The translations under genes and the position numbers were made by a program. The notes beneath the pieces are model-generated. The model made no database searches and had not been told where the DNA came from. It saw nothing but the letters and a program-made list of their open reading frames with translations. This document shows, piece after piece, positions 32,441-39,445 of a stretch of DNA of 42,345 nt (the first letter of the stretch is position 1; every line of letters starts with the position of its first letter). Origin of the DNA: a virus; IMG/VR virus record IMGVR_UViG_3300020467_000012, positions 1 through 42,345 of that record; one strand, given 5' to 3'.

Positions 32441-33580
32441 ATGCCTGTAAGAAATGGAAATGGGATATATACTTATCCATTAAGACCACCAGTTCCATCT
32501 GATCCTGATAATCCCGATTCTTGGGGTGGAACAGAAGCTATTGACTATGTGCGATTTAAGCAATATAGAATAAAATTTGATGATAATAACAAAACGGAGA
32601 TGAACTCCTTATATAATTACGGTGAAGCTGAGAAACAGTACGTTCAAGCACCTCAAGCGGTGTATCTCGCAATGCCTCCGCAATTAACTACCCAATACGC
32701 TGCTAATTATAGACAAATAGATCTTGGGGTTGGTGGTGTAGCACTAGGGGCAGCAGGTGGTGCTAGTGGTAGTGGTTTTGATGATATGAATGCTTTAACC
32801 AATACCCTTCAAGACGCTGCAAGAGCATCTGCTCCAGAATTCCTCTCAAGTACTTTAACATCAGCAGTTAATAGTATTGGTGGTATGATGGGACTGCAAG
32901 GTAGTGTTGATAAGCAATCTCTAGAATCAATGACAAGGGGAAGAATATTTAACCCCTACACGGAACAAATATTCAATAATATGAGTTTCCGTTCGCATAA
33001 CTTTAGTTTCAAAATGTTTGCTAGAGATCCTCAAGAAGCACAAACAATAGAAGAAATTATACATTATTTTAAAGCAGGTGCTCATCCAAGATATCAAAGA
33101 GGTGATATATTATCTGGAATGCCTTATGCAGATGGGCAAGCAAGATATGCTAATCAAGATGGAGAGGGAGTTGAAGAAAGATATAATAAAAGTAAAACCT
33201 CATGGGAAAACCTCTTTGGAAATAGTGAAAAATCAGGTATTTTAGGTGGTAATAGTGCTATAAAAAGTGCAGCAGAGGAAAGAAGATTCTTCTCCATCCC
33301 AAATAAATTTGAAATAGAATTTGTACGTTTAGCAGCAGATCCAGCAATTGAACAAGCAGTTCTACAACCAAATCTACATTTTAGAATAATGCCTTCAGTC
33401 TGTAGTAATATCACTGTTAACTATACTCCAGATAATCAATATAATGCATTAAAAAGAATTGCAAAGGATTCTGCTAATGACCCTACAATCAGGTCATTAA
33501 GTGTACCAGCAGTTATTATGAACTTATCATTTACAGAAGTAACACTACTTACAGCAGATAACTGCACACAGGGATATTAA
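32441..33580 (+). CDS. gp48: Baseplate tail-tube cap, gp48-like
   Basis: A 379-residue protein. The N-terminus is Pro-rich (YPLRPPVPSDPDNP) and residues 100-150 are Gly/Ala-rich. The C-terminal half is a tail-tube-like domain: RSHNFSFKMFARDPQEAQTIEEIIHYF lines up with T4 gp48 (FTWDLTPRS...IINIYQYF). FSIPNKFEIEFV, HFRIMPSVCSNITVNYTPD and PAVIMNLSFTEVTLLT follow, matching its end (TFTLEITMREI). gp48 caps the baseplate and, with gp54, starts the tail tube. It is followed after two bases by gp53 and, with it, is one of only two plus-strand genes here. Confidence 0.75.
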   Translation: MPVRNGNGIYTYPLRPPVPSDPDNPDSWGGTEAIDYVRFKQYRIKFDDNNKTEMNSLYNYGEAEKQYVQAPQAVYLAMPPQLTTQYAANYRQIDLGVGGVALGAAGGASGSGFDDMNALTNTLQDAARASAPEFLSSTLTSAVNSIGGMMGLQGSVDKQSLESMTRGRIFNPYTEQIFNNMSFRSHNFSFKMFARDPQEAQTIEEIIHYFKAGAHPRYQRGDILSGMPYADGQARYANQDGEGVEERYNKSKTSWENLFGNSEKSGILGGNSAIKSAAEERRFFSIPNKFEIEFVRLAADPAIEQAVLQPNLHFRIMPSVCSNITVNYTPDNQYNALKRIAKDSANDPTIRSLSVPAVIMNLSFTEVTLLTADNCTQGY

Positions 33581-33582
33581 TT

Positions 33583-34491
33583 ATGTCTTATTTTTCTCAC
33601 TTACCAAACGTATATGTTGGAAAAGGTATCACAGATGATGATGGATTTAACCATGATCTTGTCAAAAATATCTTCAGACGAGTTATACTAAGAGAAGATA
33701 TAGACAAATATGTAACTCAATTTGAATTACAAACGTTACAAGACGGTGTAAGACCAGAACAAGTTGCAGAAGCTGTATGTGGTACTGCTTATATGGATTG
33801 GTTAATTCTTATAGTAAATAACATAACTGATATTTACGAACAATGGCCTAGAAGGGAATCAGATCTACAAGCTTATGTAAATGAAAAATATGATACCGAT
33901 CCAGATGATTTACACCATTGGGAAACACGTGAAGTAATATGGGAGCAAGCAGGATTTGAAGATATTACAGTTGTTGAAAGAGGACATGAAGTTAATGAAA
34001 CTTTTAGAGCAAAACTTCCTGATGGAACAATAAAAACCAAAGAAGAATCAATATATCCAGTAAGTAACTATGAACACGAATCTAACTTAAATGATAAAAA
34101 GCGATTTATTAGAATTCCTACTCAAGGTCTAATTAACAAAATAGAAAGTGAAATTGATGAATTATTGATGTATGAAGATCATAGAGAGTTAGATGATGAA
34201 AATGATAAATTTACACCTTTGAGTGTTGCACAAAGATTCTTAAATACAAAAGGATACGTTTCTGGTTCAGAAACAATATCCTTAAGCCAACTTGGAACTA
34301 TAGTATCTTATGATAACGGTCCTGGAAGTTCAACTATAAAACTTGGTGAATCCTCAACTACTACAACTTCAACTTCAACAAGCACCACTACTGACACTAC
34401 AACAGATACAACTAGTTCTAACACTACAACTGATACCACCACTACAACTCAAACATTTGATGGTGGTGATGCAGCAACTGCCTCATATTAA
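33583..34491 (+). CDS. gp53: Baseplate wedge subunit gp53-like with Thr-rich tail
   Basis: Residues 1-110 match gp53: NIFRRVILREDIDKYVTQFELQ, RPEQVAEAVCGTAYMDWLILIVNNITDIYEQWP (T4: RPEELANAIYGN...YWVLLMCNDNYD). gp53 joins neighbouring wedges to close the baseplate ring. At 302 residues it is longer than T4 gp53 (196). The extra part includes an acidic region (residues 150-210) and a C-terminal run of about 45 residues composed almost only of Thr, Ser and Asp (repeating TTDTT). That run is unexpected in a wedge protein and may be an extended, surface-exposed tail. It directly follows gp48 and is the last plus-strand gene. Confidence 0.82.
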   Translation: MSYFSHLPNVYVGKGITDDDGFNHDLVKNIFRRVILREDIDKYVTQFELQTLQDGVRPEQVAEAVCGTAYMDWLILIVNNITDIYEQWPRRESDLQAYVNEKYDTDPDDLHHWETREVIWEQAGFEDITVVERGHEVNETFRAKLPDGTIKTKEESIYPVSNYEHESNLNDKKRFIRIPTQGLINKIESEIDELLMYEDHRELDDENDKFTPLSVAQRFLNTKGYVSGSETISLSQLGTIVSYDNGPGSSTIKLGESSTTTTSTSTSTTTDTTTDTTSSNTTTDTTTTTQTFDGGDAATASY

Positions 34492-34495
34492 AAAA

Positions 34496-34530
34496 ACCCT
34501 ACACACGAAAAAATGTGCCGAGTTTTTTTT
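34496..34530. terminator. Weak two-way terminator candidate between converging genes
   Basis: A small CACA/TGTG stem flanked by A7 on the left and T8 on the right lies just after gp53 and before the end of the oppositely transcribed small gene. The stem is only four pairs, so support is weak. Confidence 0.3.
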
Positions 34531-34577
34531 CCACTTATCTGGGAATAAAAAGTTGAATAATATATGACCCCCCCTCT

Positions 34578-34781
34578 TTATTCCTGCATGGGACTACCTG
34601 TCCTGTACCGTGCGTTAACAAACATAGTTTCAATCTCTAGGATATAATTTGTATCGATCCACCTAGACTGTTTAATTTCATCCATTGCAACGGATGCTTC
34701 GCAATATTTACTTAATGTTTCTTTTCCGTATTTGGTATAGTACTTAGACGGTTGAGCACCATGAAGATTATCGCCTGACAT
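34578..34781 (-). CDS. Unknown small protein, 67 residues
   Basis: The product begins MSGDNLHGAQPSKYYTKYGKE and is followed by a helical segment (LSKYCEASVAMDEI) and a polar end (YRTGSPMQE). It has no membrane segment or known motif. It converges on gp53 from the right. A strong plus-strand terminator (34820-34844) lies upstream of its start, so gp53 read-through would be antisense to it. Family not recognised; probably a small conserved cyanophage protein. Confidence 0.62.
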   Translation of the reverse strand: MSGDNLHGAQPSKYYTKYGKETLSKYCEASVAMDEIKQSRWIDTNYILEIETMFVNARYRTGSPMQE

Positions 34782-34819
34782 TAGATTGTGTTGAATTCTA
34801 CATACTATTTTATATTAGG

Positions 34820-34844
34820 AAACCCCCATAAAGGGGGTTTTTTT
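34820..34844 (+). terminator. Strong rho-independent terminator, plus strand
   Basis: AAACCCCC-ATAAA-GGGGGTTT with a run of seven T (34838-34844). On the plus strand it is a classic intrinsic terminator; on the minus strand only three T follow the stem. It therefore appears to end the gp48-gp53 transcript, 330 bases after gp53 and beyond a minus-strand gene. Confidence 0.85.
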
Positions 34845-34870
34845 ATAATGATTTAAGTTTTGCGTAACAG

Positions 34871-35401
34871 TTATTTATCGACTCTTATCATTTTATATGG
34901 TTGCTCTTCATACTCCACACGTATAAAAACTCTTCTTTTTTTATCAGTACAAGTAGATCCTCTGTACTTAATTCCTTCATCTAATACTGCAATAGAATTA
35001 GCAAGACTCTCAACCTTTATATTCTCCGATGAATATGAGGTATTACTATCTGCAATTTCAAGTACTCCATCATTACTATTAACATAATAAATTGCAGTCT
35101 TTCTTGTACTAGTAGTATACTCTTGCTGTATTATACTATCTGTATTTGCAATAGAGATTGCTTTAACAACAAATGGTTTAGAAACTTTTAATGCAGCCAT
35201 CAAAGGATCTAATATCAAACATGTACCAGCAGCAATTTCTCTATCTGGTTCTGGGTTCTCACCCTTAGCAGAATAAAAAACATGCTCATACTTACATGAT
35301 GGATCTTCTGATGAATAAAACCAAGGAAAATGACTTCCCATTATATAAGAATGTATAGCACCTGCTTCCTTCTGTGGAAGAAAATCATCATAAACGTTCA
35401 T
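34871..35401 (-). CDS. 2OG-Fe(II) oxygenase-like protein lacking the metal ligands, 176 residues
   Basis: It opens MNVYDDFLPQKEAGAIHSYI...FPWFY, a start found in cyanophage 2OG-Fe(II) oxygenases (DDFLP...FPWYY type). It keeps the family blocks KTAIYYVNSNDGVLEI (residues 101-116), VESLANSIAVLDEG and the Arg-containing CTDKKRRVFIRVEYE. But the HxD position reads IIQQEYTTS (residues 90-98), and the distal His position in the SNTxHSG-type block reads GIKYRGST. No His at all follows residue 40. So the 2-His-1-carboxylate site appears lost. The open frame is intact, suggesting a kept non-catalytic role such as binding, rather than decay. Confidence 0.65.
   Translation of the reverse strand: MNVYDDFLPQKEAGAIHSYIMGSHFPWFYSSEDPSCKYEHVFYSAKGENPEPDREIAAGTCLILDPLMAALKVSKPFVVKAISIANTDSIIQQEYTTSTRKTAIYYVNSNDGVLEIADSNTSYSSENIKVESLANSIAVLDEGIKYRGSTCTDKKRRVFIRVEYEEQPYKMIRVDK
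34872..34878 (-). promoter_or_regulatory. Possible late promoter -10 (ATAAATA)
   Basis: Minus-strand ATAAATA at the end of the degenerate oxygenase gene, 90 bases before the start of the 67-residue gene, with the hairpin at 34820-34844 in between. Confidence 0.4.
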
Positions 35402-35704
35402 TTAAAATCTCGGTATTTTTTGTACTAGTGGAAGGACTTCAGTCTCTACTTTCTCTGCAATCTTATCAACTATACTTATATCTATGTCCAGAAAAGGTGG
35501 GATAATACCAAGTAACCTTAGTGTGCCATCTAAAAACAATGCCAAACAAGTAAAACCGAGAATCATACTAATAATAGTAGCATCTCGGTTATGTTTACGC
35601 ATAGACTCTTCATCTATTGCTCTTGCTTCAGCAACAGCAGCCTCTATCATAAGATCAACTTCTTCTTTAGTATAACAAAGACTTTTGATCTTCTCTTCTG
35701 TCAT
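35402..35704 (-). CDS. Small single-pass membrane protein, 100 residues
   Basis: The N-terminal 40 residues are acidic and helical (KEEVDLMIEAAVAEARAIDEES). One membrane helix lies at about 44-68 (ATIISMILGFTCLALFLDG to LRLLGIIPP). The C-terminal 30 residues look amphipathic (VDKIAEKVETEVLPLVQKI). Holin-like roles are possible but unsupported. It abuts the degenerate oxygenase and lies four bases from the secreted glycine-zipper protein. Confidence 0.68.
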   Translation of the reverse strand: MTEEKIKSLCYTKEEVDLMIEAAVAEARAIDEESMRKHNRDATIISMILGFTCLALFLDGTLRLLGIIPPFLDIDISIVDKIAEKVETEVLPLVQKIPRF

Positions 35705-35707
35705 GGA

Positions 35708-36112
35708 TTACCCTCCATCAATATCACAACCTATCACACTACCACTGACAATTCCAAGAGGGATTGCCCACCAACGTCCATCTCCTTGAGATAGTGCTGC
35801 AGCAGCACCTCCACCTAAAATACCACCAAGAACTGCTCCTTCACTACACTCATTACCGTCAGGTGATGGTGGTCTTTGATAGATTGGTCTTGGTTCTCTA
35901 GGTTGTGATGATCTCCATGGCCTACATGGTACTTCAATAGTATCATGCCATGACTTAACATATCCTGGACTGTTTGCTGTACCAGGAACATACTCTTCTC
36001 TATATTCTTTGCGTATACATTTTCTCGATGAAGACCAGCCTGGTTGTGACTCGTACGCTTGAGCACTGCCAGCAATCAGAAATGGGAACAATAATAATGG
36101 TGCTAGTTTCAT
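35708..36112 (-). CDS. Secreted or envelope protein with glycine-zipper end, 134 residues
   Basis: I start at ATG 36112 (MKLAPLLLFPFLIAGSAQA), a clear signal peptide with a likely cut after AQA; the longer frame to 36148 would spoil it. The mature part has three Cys (CIRKEYREEY, VPCRPW, NECSEG), a Pro/Arg-rich linker, then AVLGGILGGGAAAAL and PLGIVSGSVIGCDIDGG. That is a glycine-zipper hairpin typical of membrane-inserted lipoprotein-like domains. It would be exported to the host envelope. The role might be envelope modification, superinfection exclusion or lysis support; none is shown by sequence. Confidence 0.7.
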   Translation of the reverse strand: MKLAPLLLFPFLIAGSAQAYESQPGWSSSRKCIRKEYREEYVPGTANSPGYVKSWHDTIEVPCRPWRSSQPREPRPIYQRPPSPDGNECSEGAVLGGILGGGAAAALSQGDGRWWAIPLGIVSGSVIGCDIDGG

Positions 36113-36133
36113 AATTCTCTTGTTAATATACTT

Positions 36134-36139
36134 ATTATA
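36134..36139 (-). promoter_or_regulatory. Possible sigma70-type -10 box
   Basis: Minus-strand TATAAT lies 21 bases before the start at 36112, immediately after the hairpin at 36143-36173. The -35 position (ACTTAA) is poor. Confidence 0.38.
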
Positions 36140-36142
36140 ACA

Positions 36143-36173
36143 GCACAAAGAGGATATTAAGTCCTCCTTGTGC
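36143..36173 (-). promoter_or_regulatory. 12-base-pair hairpin after gp32, no T run
   Basis: GCACAAGGAGGA on the minus strand pairs with TCCTCTTTGTGC across a seven-base loop, perfect apart from one G-U. It begins 11 bases after the gp32 stop. Lacking a T run, it could be an RNA 3'-end stabiliser or processing site, or a leaky terminator. Confidence 0.65.
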
Positions 36174-36183
36174 CAGTTTATAA

Positions 36184-37107
36184 TCAGTCCTCCTCTGCTA
36201 ATGATTGAAAGTATGAGAGGGTATCACTTTCAGATGCTGAAACAGAAGGTGTTGTTGCACCCACTTTTTCTCTGAAATCCGATACTTCTTTACCCCAATT
36301 AGCAGGTACTACTTCCTCTTCACTCTCATCAACAGCAACTGGTGCTGGTCGGGTAGCATTCTTACCCAATACCAAATTCAATCTTGACTTCAATTGCTCA
36401 TAAGTTTTGAAGTTCTTAGCAGCTTCAAACTCAGCAAGTGAATAAGACTGTTTCCAGATCTCCTCTAATTCACCATCATCAAATCCACCTAACGTTGCAG
36501 GTGCAGCGAACTCTGACTTATCATAGTTCCAATATCCATCAACCTTTCTAATCTTAACCTTAAAGTCAGCACCTTTCCATAGATTAAATGGATCAAGTGG
36601 TGTCTCATCAGCAAAAGCAGGTTGCATTGCTTCGACAAGTTTATCGAAGATCTTTTTACCATACTTATAAAGGAAGACCTTACCTTCATTCTCTGGATGT
36701 GCAGGATCTGACACAACATAGATGTTAGAGTAATAAGAAAGCTTACGCTTCTGTACTCTAGCAGTTGCTTTGTCAGACTCACGACCACTGTTCCAGAGTT
36801 CTCTGTTCAGTTCTCCAACGGGATCATCCTTACCTATAGTAGTAAGAGAGTTCTCGATGTACCACTGACCACCAGGACCCTTGAAAGAGTGTGACCAGAT
36901 CTTTGCCCAAGGCATATCCTCTCCGTCTGGAGCAGGAAGGAATCTAATAACAGCATAACCGTTACCAGATTTGTCCAACTCAGGTTTCCAAAGACGCTCA
37001 TCAGCACCTCCACCACCTTGAGGTTGGTTTAGTTTTTCTATCTCTTGTGTCAGTTTACTAAGAGTGCTACCAGCAGAGGCAGCTTTCTTTAGTGAAGCAA
37101 ATGACAT
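36184..37107 (-). CDS. gp32: Single-stranded DNA-binding protein gp32
   Basis: I start at ATG 37107 (MSFASLKKAASAGSTLSKL, GGAGA upstream), giving 307 residues; the frame to 37158 adds an unlike N-terminus. The basic N-terminus matches the gp32 cooperativity domain. The core matches T4 in order: GNGYAVIRFLPA; GGQWYIENS; VQKRKLSYYSNIYVVSDP; ENEGKVFLYKYGKKIFDK; GADFKVKIRKVDGYWNYD; and an acidic C-tail (SDTLSYFQSLAEED). Where T4 has its zinc site (H..CxxC) this protein reads SLTTIGKDDPVGELN, with no Cys, so it probably binds no zinc. gp32 coats ssDNA in replication, recombination and repair. It has both sigma70-like and late boxes upstream. Confidence 0.95.
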   Translation of the reverse strand: MSFASLKKAASAGSTLSKLTQEIEKLNQPQGGGGADERLWKPELDKSGNGYAVIRFLPAPDGEDMPWAKIWSHSFKGPGGQWYIENSLTTIGKDDPVGELNRELWNSGRESDKATARVQKRKLSYYSNIYVVSDPAHPENEGKVFLYKYGKKIFDKLVEAMQPAFADETPLDPFNLWKGADFKVKIRKVDGYWNYDKSEFAAPATLGGFDDGELEEIWKQSYSLAEFEAAKNFKTYEQLKSRLNLVLGKNATRPAPVAVDESEEEVVPANWGKEVSDFREKVGATTPSVSASESDTLSYFQSLAEED

Positions 37108-37148
37108 AATCGTATTCTCCGTATTGTGTGTATTAATGCTACTGTGTA

Positions 37149-37177
37149 ATCGTAGCATACTATTTAGGTATTGTCAA
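37149..37177 (-). promoter_or_regulatory. Sigma70-type promoter for gp32 with overlapping late box
   Basis: On the minus strand TTGACA (37172-37177) and TACGAT (37149-37154) are 17 bases apart, an excellent host-type promoter. A late-type CTAAATA (37161-37167) falls inside the spacer. Confidence 0.75.
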
Positions 37178-37515
37178 TCACGTTCTGATTGACTTTTTTC
37201 TGCTCTTCCTAACGTAACGAGCATAGCATCCATGCAGTCCAAGAGACTAGCATATCCAAATGCTTGAGACAAAGCATCAATCCTTACCCTCATGTCTGCT
37301 GCCTCAGCATCTTCTTTAGATGCTAAAGTTAACCTAGTATAAAAATTTCTTTGTTTATCTATCAACACTTTACACTTATCAATGTGTTCAATTCTTGCTT
37401 CTACATCCATCTTATGAAGATGATTAGTCATAGAAGCTATCTCATGATAAGTATTAAATATATCATTTAAATTTTCCTGAACTTGGTCTGATTCAAAGAA
37501 CGTTGCCTTTGTCAT
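37174..37515 (-). CDS. DUF1825-like protein, 113 residues
   Basis: FFESDQVQENLNDIFNTYHEI at residues 6-26 and the helical remainder (KMDVEARIEHIDKCKVLIDKQRNFYTRL) match the shape of DUF1825, a helical family of cyanobacteria and cyanophages (FFDSE-VQ-E pattern). The function of the family is unknown. The gene lies between gp33 and gp32 and overlaps gp33's stop by four bases (ATGA), so it is coupled to transcription/replication genes. A host-derived origin is plausible because the family occurs in cyanobacteria. Confidence 0.62.
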   Translation of the reverse strand: MTKATFFESDQVQENLNDIFNTYHEIASMTNHLHKMDVEARIEHIDKCKVLIDKQRNFYTRLTLASKEDAEAADMRVRIDALSQAFGYASLLDCMDAMLVTLGRAEKSQSERD

Positions 37516-37766
37516 AAGGGTAAGACTCCTTTAGTTGTTTGCTTCATATAATTAAGACGTTGAGCTTCATGCTTCAGTCTTTCTTTTAATGGTTTTGACA
37601 TAAGTTTTGGTACAGTTTCTATTTCAATCTCATTCTCTTGACAGTAAGTTACTACTGCTTCAATGTAAGTAATGAGACCACTGCTTTTATGTACCAACCT
37701 TTCAATCTCTGCAGAGAATTTGGTTGGAGTTAAGAATTTATCTTCAAGTAAATTTTCTTTAGGCAT
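37512..37766 (-). CDS. gp33: Late transcription coactivator gp33-like
   Basis: From ATG 37766 the product has 84 residues: MPKENLLEDKFLTPTKFSAEIERLVHKS, then ITYIEAVVTYCQENEIEIETVPKLMSKPLKERLK. This string is characteristic of cyanophage gp33. A longer frame to 37880 would overlap the exonuclease gene by 122 bases; the short start overlaps by eight. gp33 bridges host RNA polymerase and the sliding clamp to switch on late genes with sigma gp55, which is not in this window. It explains the late -10 boxes in front of the structural genes here. Confidence 0.85.
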   Translation of the reverse strand: MPKENLLEDKFLTPTKFSAEIERLVHKSSGLITYIEAVVTYCQENEIEIETVPKLMSKPLKERLKHEAQRLNYMKQTTKGVLPL

Positions 37767-38439
37767 TCTTTCCCCTAACAAATTCTTCAATGTAGGACTT
37801 AAGTAATTGTAGATAGTCATCAAGATTGTATTTCTGAAACACTTGTATAGATCCATCTTCAACCGCAATGAGTGTGACAATTTTCTTTACCTCAATACCT
37901 GTACGTTCGAGGAACATCGCTGCGTATGCAGTCTCTTGAACAAAGTAATGTTCAACCCAGTCCTCTTGTTTTTCTTTAGTGGAGGTTTTAAAATCAATTA
38001 CTGCTAACTCACCATCAAACTCTGCAATGCAGTCTACACGACCAGCAAGTCCAAGGTAATGTGAGTATAGGAAAGTTTCCAAACAGTGTATGTTATCAAT
38101 GCGGTCAAGAGTAGTCTTTGCCGACTGAAACATTCTAACAGATAATGGATTATTTTCCAAGTATATTTCAAGATTTAATTTATCTTTAATATAATCTTCA
38201 GTAATACTATGGAAGGCAGTACCTCTTTGAGTTGCTCTAGCAGTGATTTGATTAGCCTCATGCTCACCTACTTTCTTTCTCCAACCTGCGAAGAATGCTG
38301 CGTTCTTAAACGATGTGATTGAGGTAACACTCGGATAGTATTTATCCGCACCAGGAATAGGATAGAATCTTACTCCATCCTTATTAATTGGTTCAACTTC
38401 TATCGGTACGATAGGATCATCAACAAAGGTAAAGCTCAT
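37759..38439 (-). CDS. PD-(D/E)XK exonuclease, MGME1/RecB-like
   Basis: A 226-residue protein with the nuclease core in order: YYPSVTSIT near residue 35, RGTAFHSITEDY at 72-83, LAGRVDCIAEFDGELAVIDFKTS at 131-153 (Asp136, Asp149 and Lys151 are the catalytic set), and VQETAYAAM near 167. This is the layout of MGME1-type ssDNA exonucleases, found in many cyanophages near gp33 and phoH. The likely job is degradation of host DNA or processing of ends during replication and recombination. It overlaps phoH by one base. Confidence 0.85.
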   Translation of the reverse strand: MSFTFVDDPIVPIEVEPINKDGVRFYPIPGADKYYPSVTSITSFKNAAFFAGWRKKVGEHEANQITARATQRGTAFHSITEDYIKDKLNLEIYLENNPLSVRMFQSAKTTLDRIDNIHCLETFLYSHYLGLAGRVDCIAEFDGELAVIDFKTSTKEKQEDWVEHYFVQETAYAAMFLERTGIEVKKIVTLIAVEDGSIQVFQKYNLDDYLQLLKSYIEEFVRGKNA

Positions 38440-39203
38440 TAGAAACCAAGATTGTATTTTGTTATTAAGTATTGTTTGACTAGACCAGATCTTACGATGT
38501 CTTCTATGCCAAACTCAATGCAAGCAAAGTCCTTCATTTCCTGAAGGATCTGTATGAAGTCTGATATCTTAGACTTCTCTGCTTCTCTTGTTAGATCTGT
38601 CTGAGTGATGTCACCACAGAACATAATCTTAGAGTCTTCACCTACTCTTGTTATTATACTATCTAATTCATGAAAATTCAAGTTACTAAACTCATCAACT
38701 ATTACAATAGCATTATCTAATGTAGTACCTCTAATGAATGAAGTACTCCAGAAGTCAATGGTCTCTTGAGATCTTAGATTATCATACAACATCTCAAATG
38801 AATTATCATCAGGCATACCAAACATATACCTCACCATATTCTTGTAAGGTATTTGATATAAGTATGACTTATCTTCATGATCGCCAGGAAGAAAACCAAT
38901 CTCTCTAGTAGGTACTAGTGACCTTACAATGTATATCTTATCGTAAGGTGAAGTATCATCTAGTACCTCTTGTAATGCCAGGTAAAGCATAATAAATGTC
39001 TTACCTGTACCAGCAGCACCATGCAACAGAAGATTCTTACCTTTCTTATACTCATCGAAGGCAATTGTTTGATTATCAGTAAGAGGTTTGATCTCGGTCA
39101 TGTATGACCTATCAATAGGTTTCTTTCTCTTCATCATCTTCTTAGACATCGGTTGAATTGGTGGAGTACCATTACCGTTGGATTTCTTCTTTGCTCTTGG
39201 CAT
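38439..39203 (-). CDS. phoH: PhoH-like ATPase
   Basis: A 254-residue P-loop protein. Walker A GAAGTGKT is at residues 62-69, Walker B AIVIVDEFSN at 165-174, and the sensor-like motif CGDITQTDLT at 196-205. PYDKIYIVRSLVP and IGFLPGD match PhoH of bacteria and cyanophages. PhoH is among the most common accessory genes of marine phages. It was first tied to phosphate starvation, but its role in phages is unproven, and RNA-related activity has been suggested. The basic N-terminal 30 residues (MPRAKKKSNGN, then KKMMKRKK) may bind nucleic acid. Confidence 0.93.
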   Translation of the reverse strand: MPRAKKKSNGNGTPPIQPMSKKMMKRKKPIDRSYMTEIKPLTDNQTIAFDEYKKGKNLLLHGAAGTGKTFIMLYLALQEVLDDTSPYDKIYIVRSLVPTREIGFLPGDHEDKSYLYQIPYKNMVRYMFGMPDDNSFEMLYDNLRSQETIDFWSTSFIRGTTLDNAIVIVDEFSNLNFHELDSIITRVGEDSKIMFCGDITQTDLTREAEKSKISDFIQILQEMKDFACIEFGIEDIVRSGLVKQYLITKYNLGF

Positions 39204-39433
39204 TATGTGAATCTACTCAGGTTTGCAAGGGGATGAGCCTCCTGTACTTTAGACATGACTTCCTTAAATCCGTCAGAGGATTTAGGTTTACCATAAGTAG
39301 CAGAAGTTGCTTGGTTTCCAAAGTATCTTTCTAACTCTGGATGTTCTTCTTTGAACTCATCAAGTTTAGTCATCGACATACGGTGTTCAGTAACCTCACC
39401 TGTTTCCGTATTAATAAAATCGTAAGTAGGCAT
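39203..39433 (-). CDS. Small protein with FmdB-like start but no Cys, 76 residues
   Basis: MPTYDFINTETGEVTEHRMSMTKLDEF resembles the MPTYDF start of FmdB-type zinc ribbons. But none of the expected CxxC Cys are present: this protein has no Cys at all. It continues with an acidic helix and a polar end (VQEAHPLANLSRFT). It is a widespread small T4-like cyanophage protein as I remember it, of unknown function. It overlaps phoH by one base, so phoH expression is coupled to it. Confidence 0.65.
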   Translation of the reverse strand: MPTYDFINTETGEVTEHRMSMTKLDEFKEEHPELERYFGNQATSATYGKPKSSDGFKEVMSKVQEAHPLANLSRFT

Positions 39434-39445
39434 CTCTGGTATGTG

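Noticed and set aside
30878-33580. Calling 30878-31960 gp48 and 32441-33580 gp54
   Set aside because: Block order fits T4 gp54 better for the minus-strand gene (TGC...FxxTFxY.R end) and gp48 better for the plus-strand one; kept as the less likely alternative.
35402-35704. Holin assignment for the single-pass protein (and for 40086-40328 and 41067-41297)
   Set aside because: One or two hydrophobic segments alone do not identify a holin, and no endolysin gene lies nearby.
36113-36148. Longer start of the secreted protein (36148) and of gp32 (37158), gp33 (37880) and CP12 (21794)
   Set aside because: The extensions destroy a signal peptide, lack family similarity, or create large overlaps, while the internal ATG has a better ribosome binding site or fits the family start.
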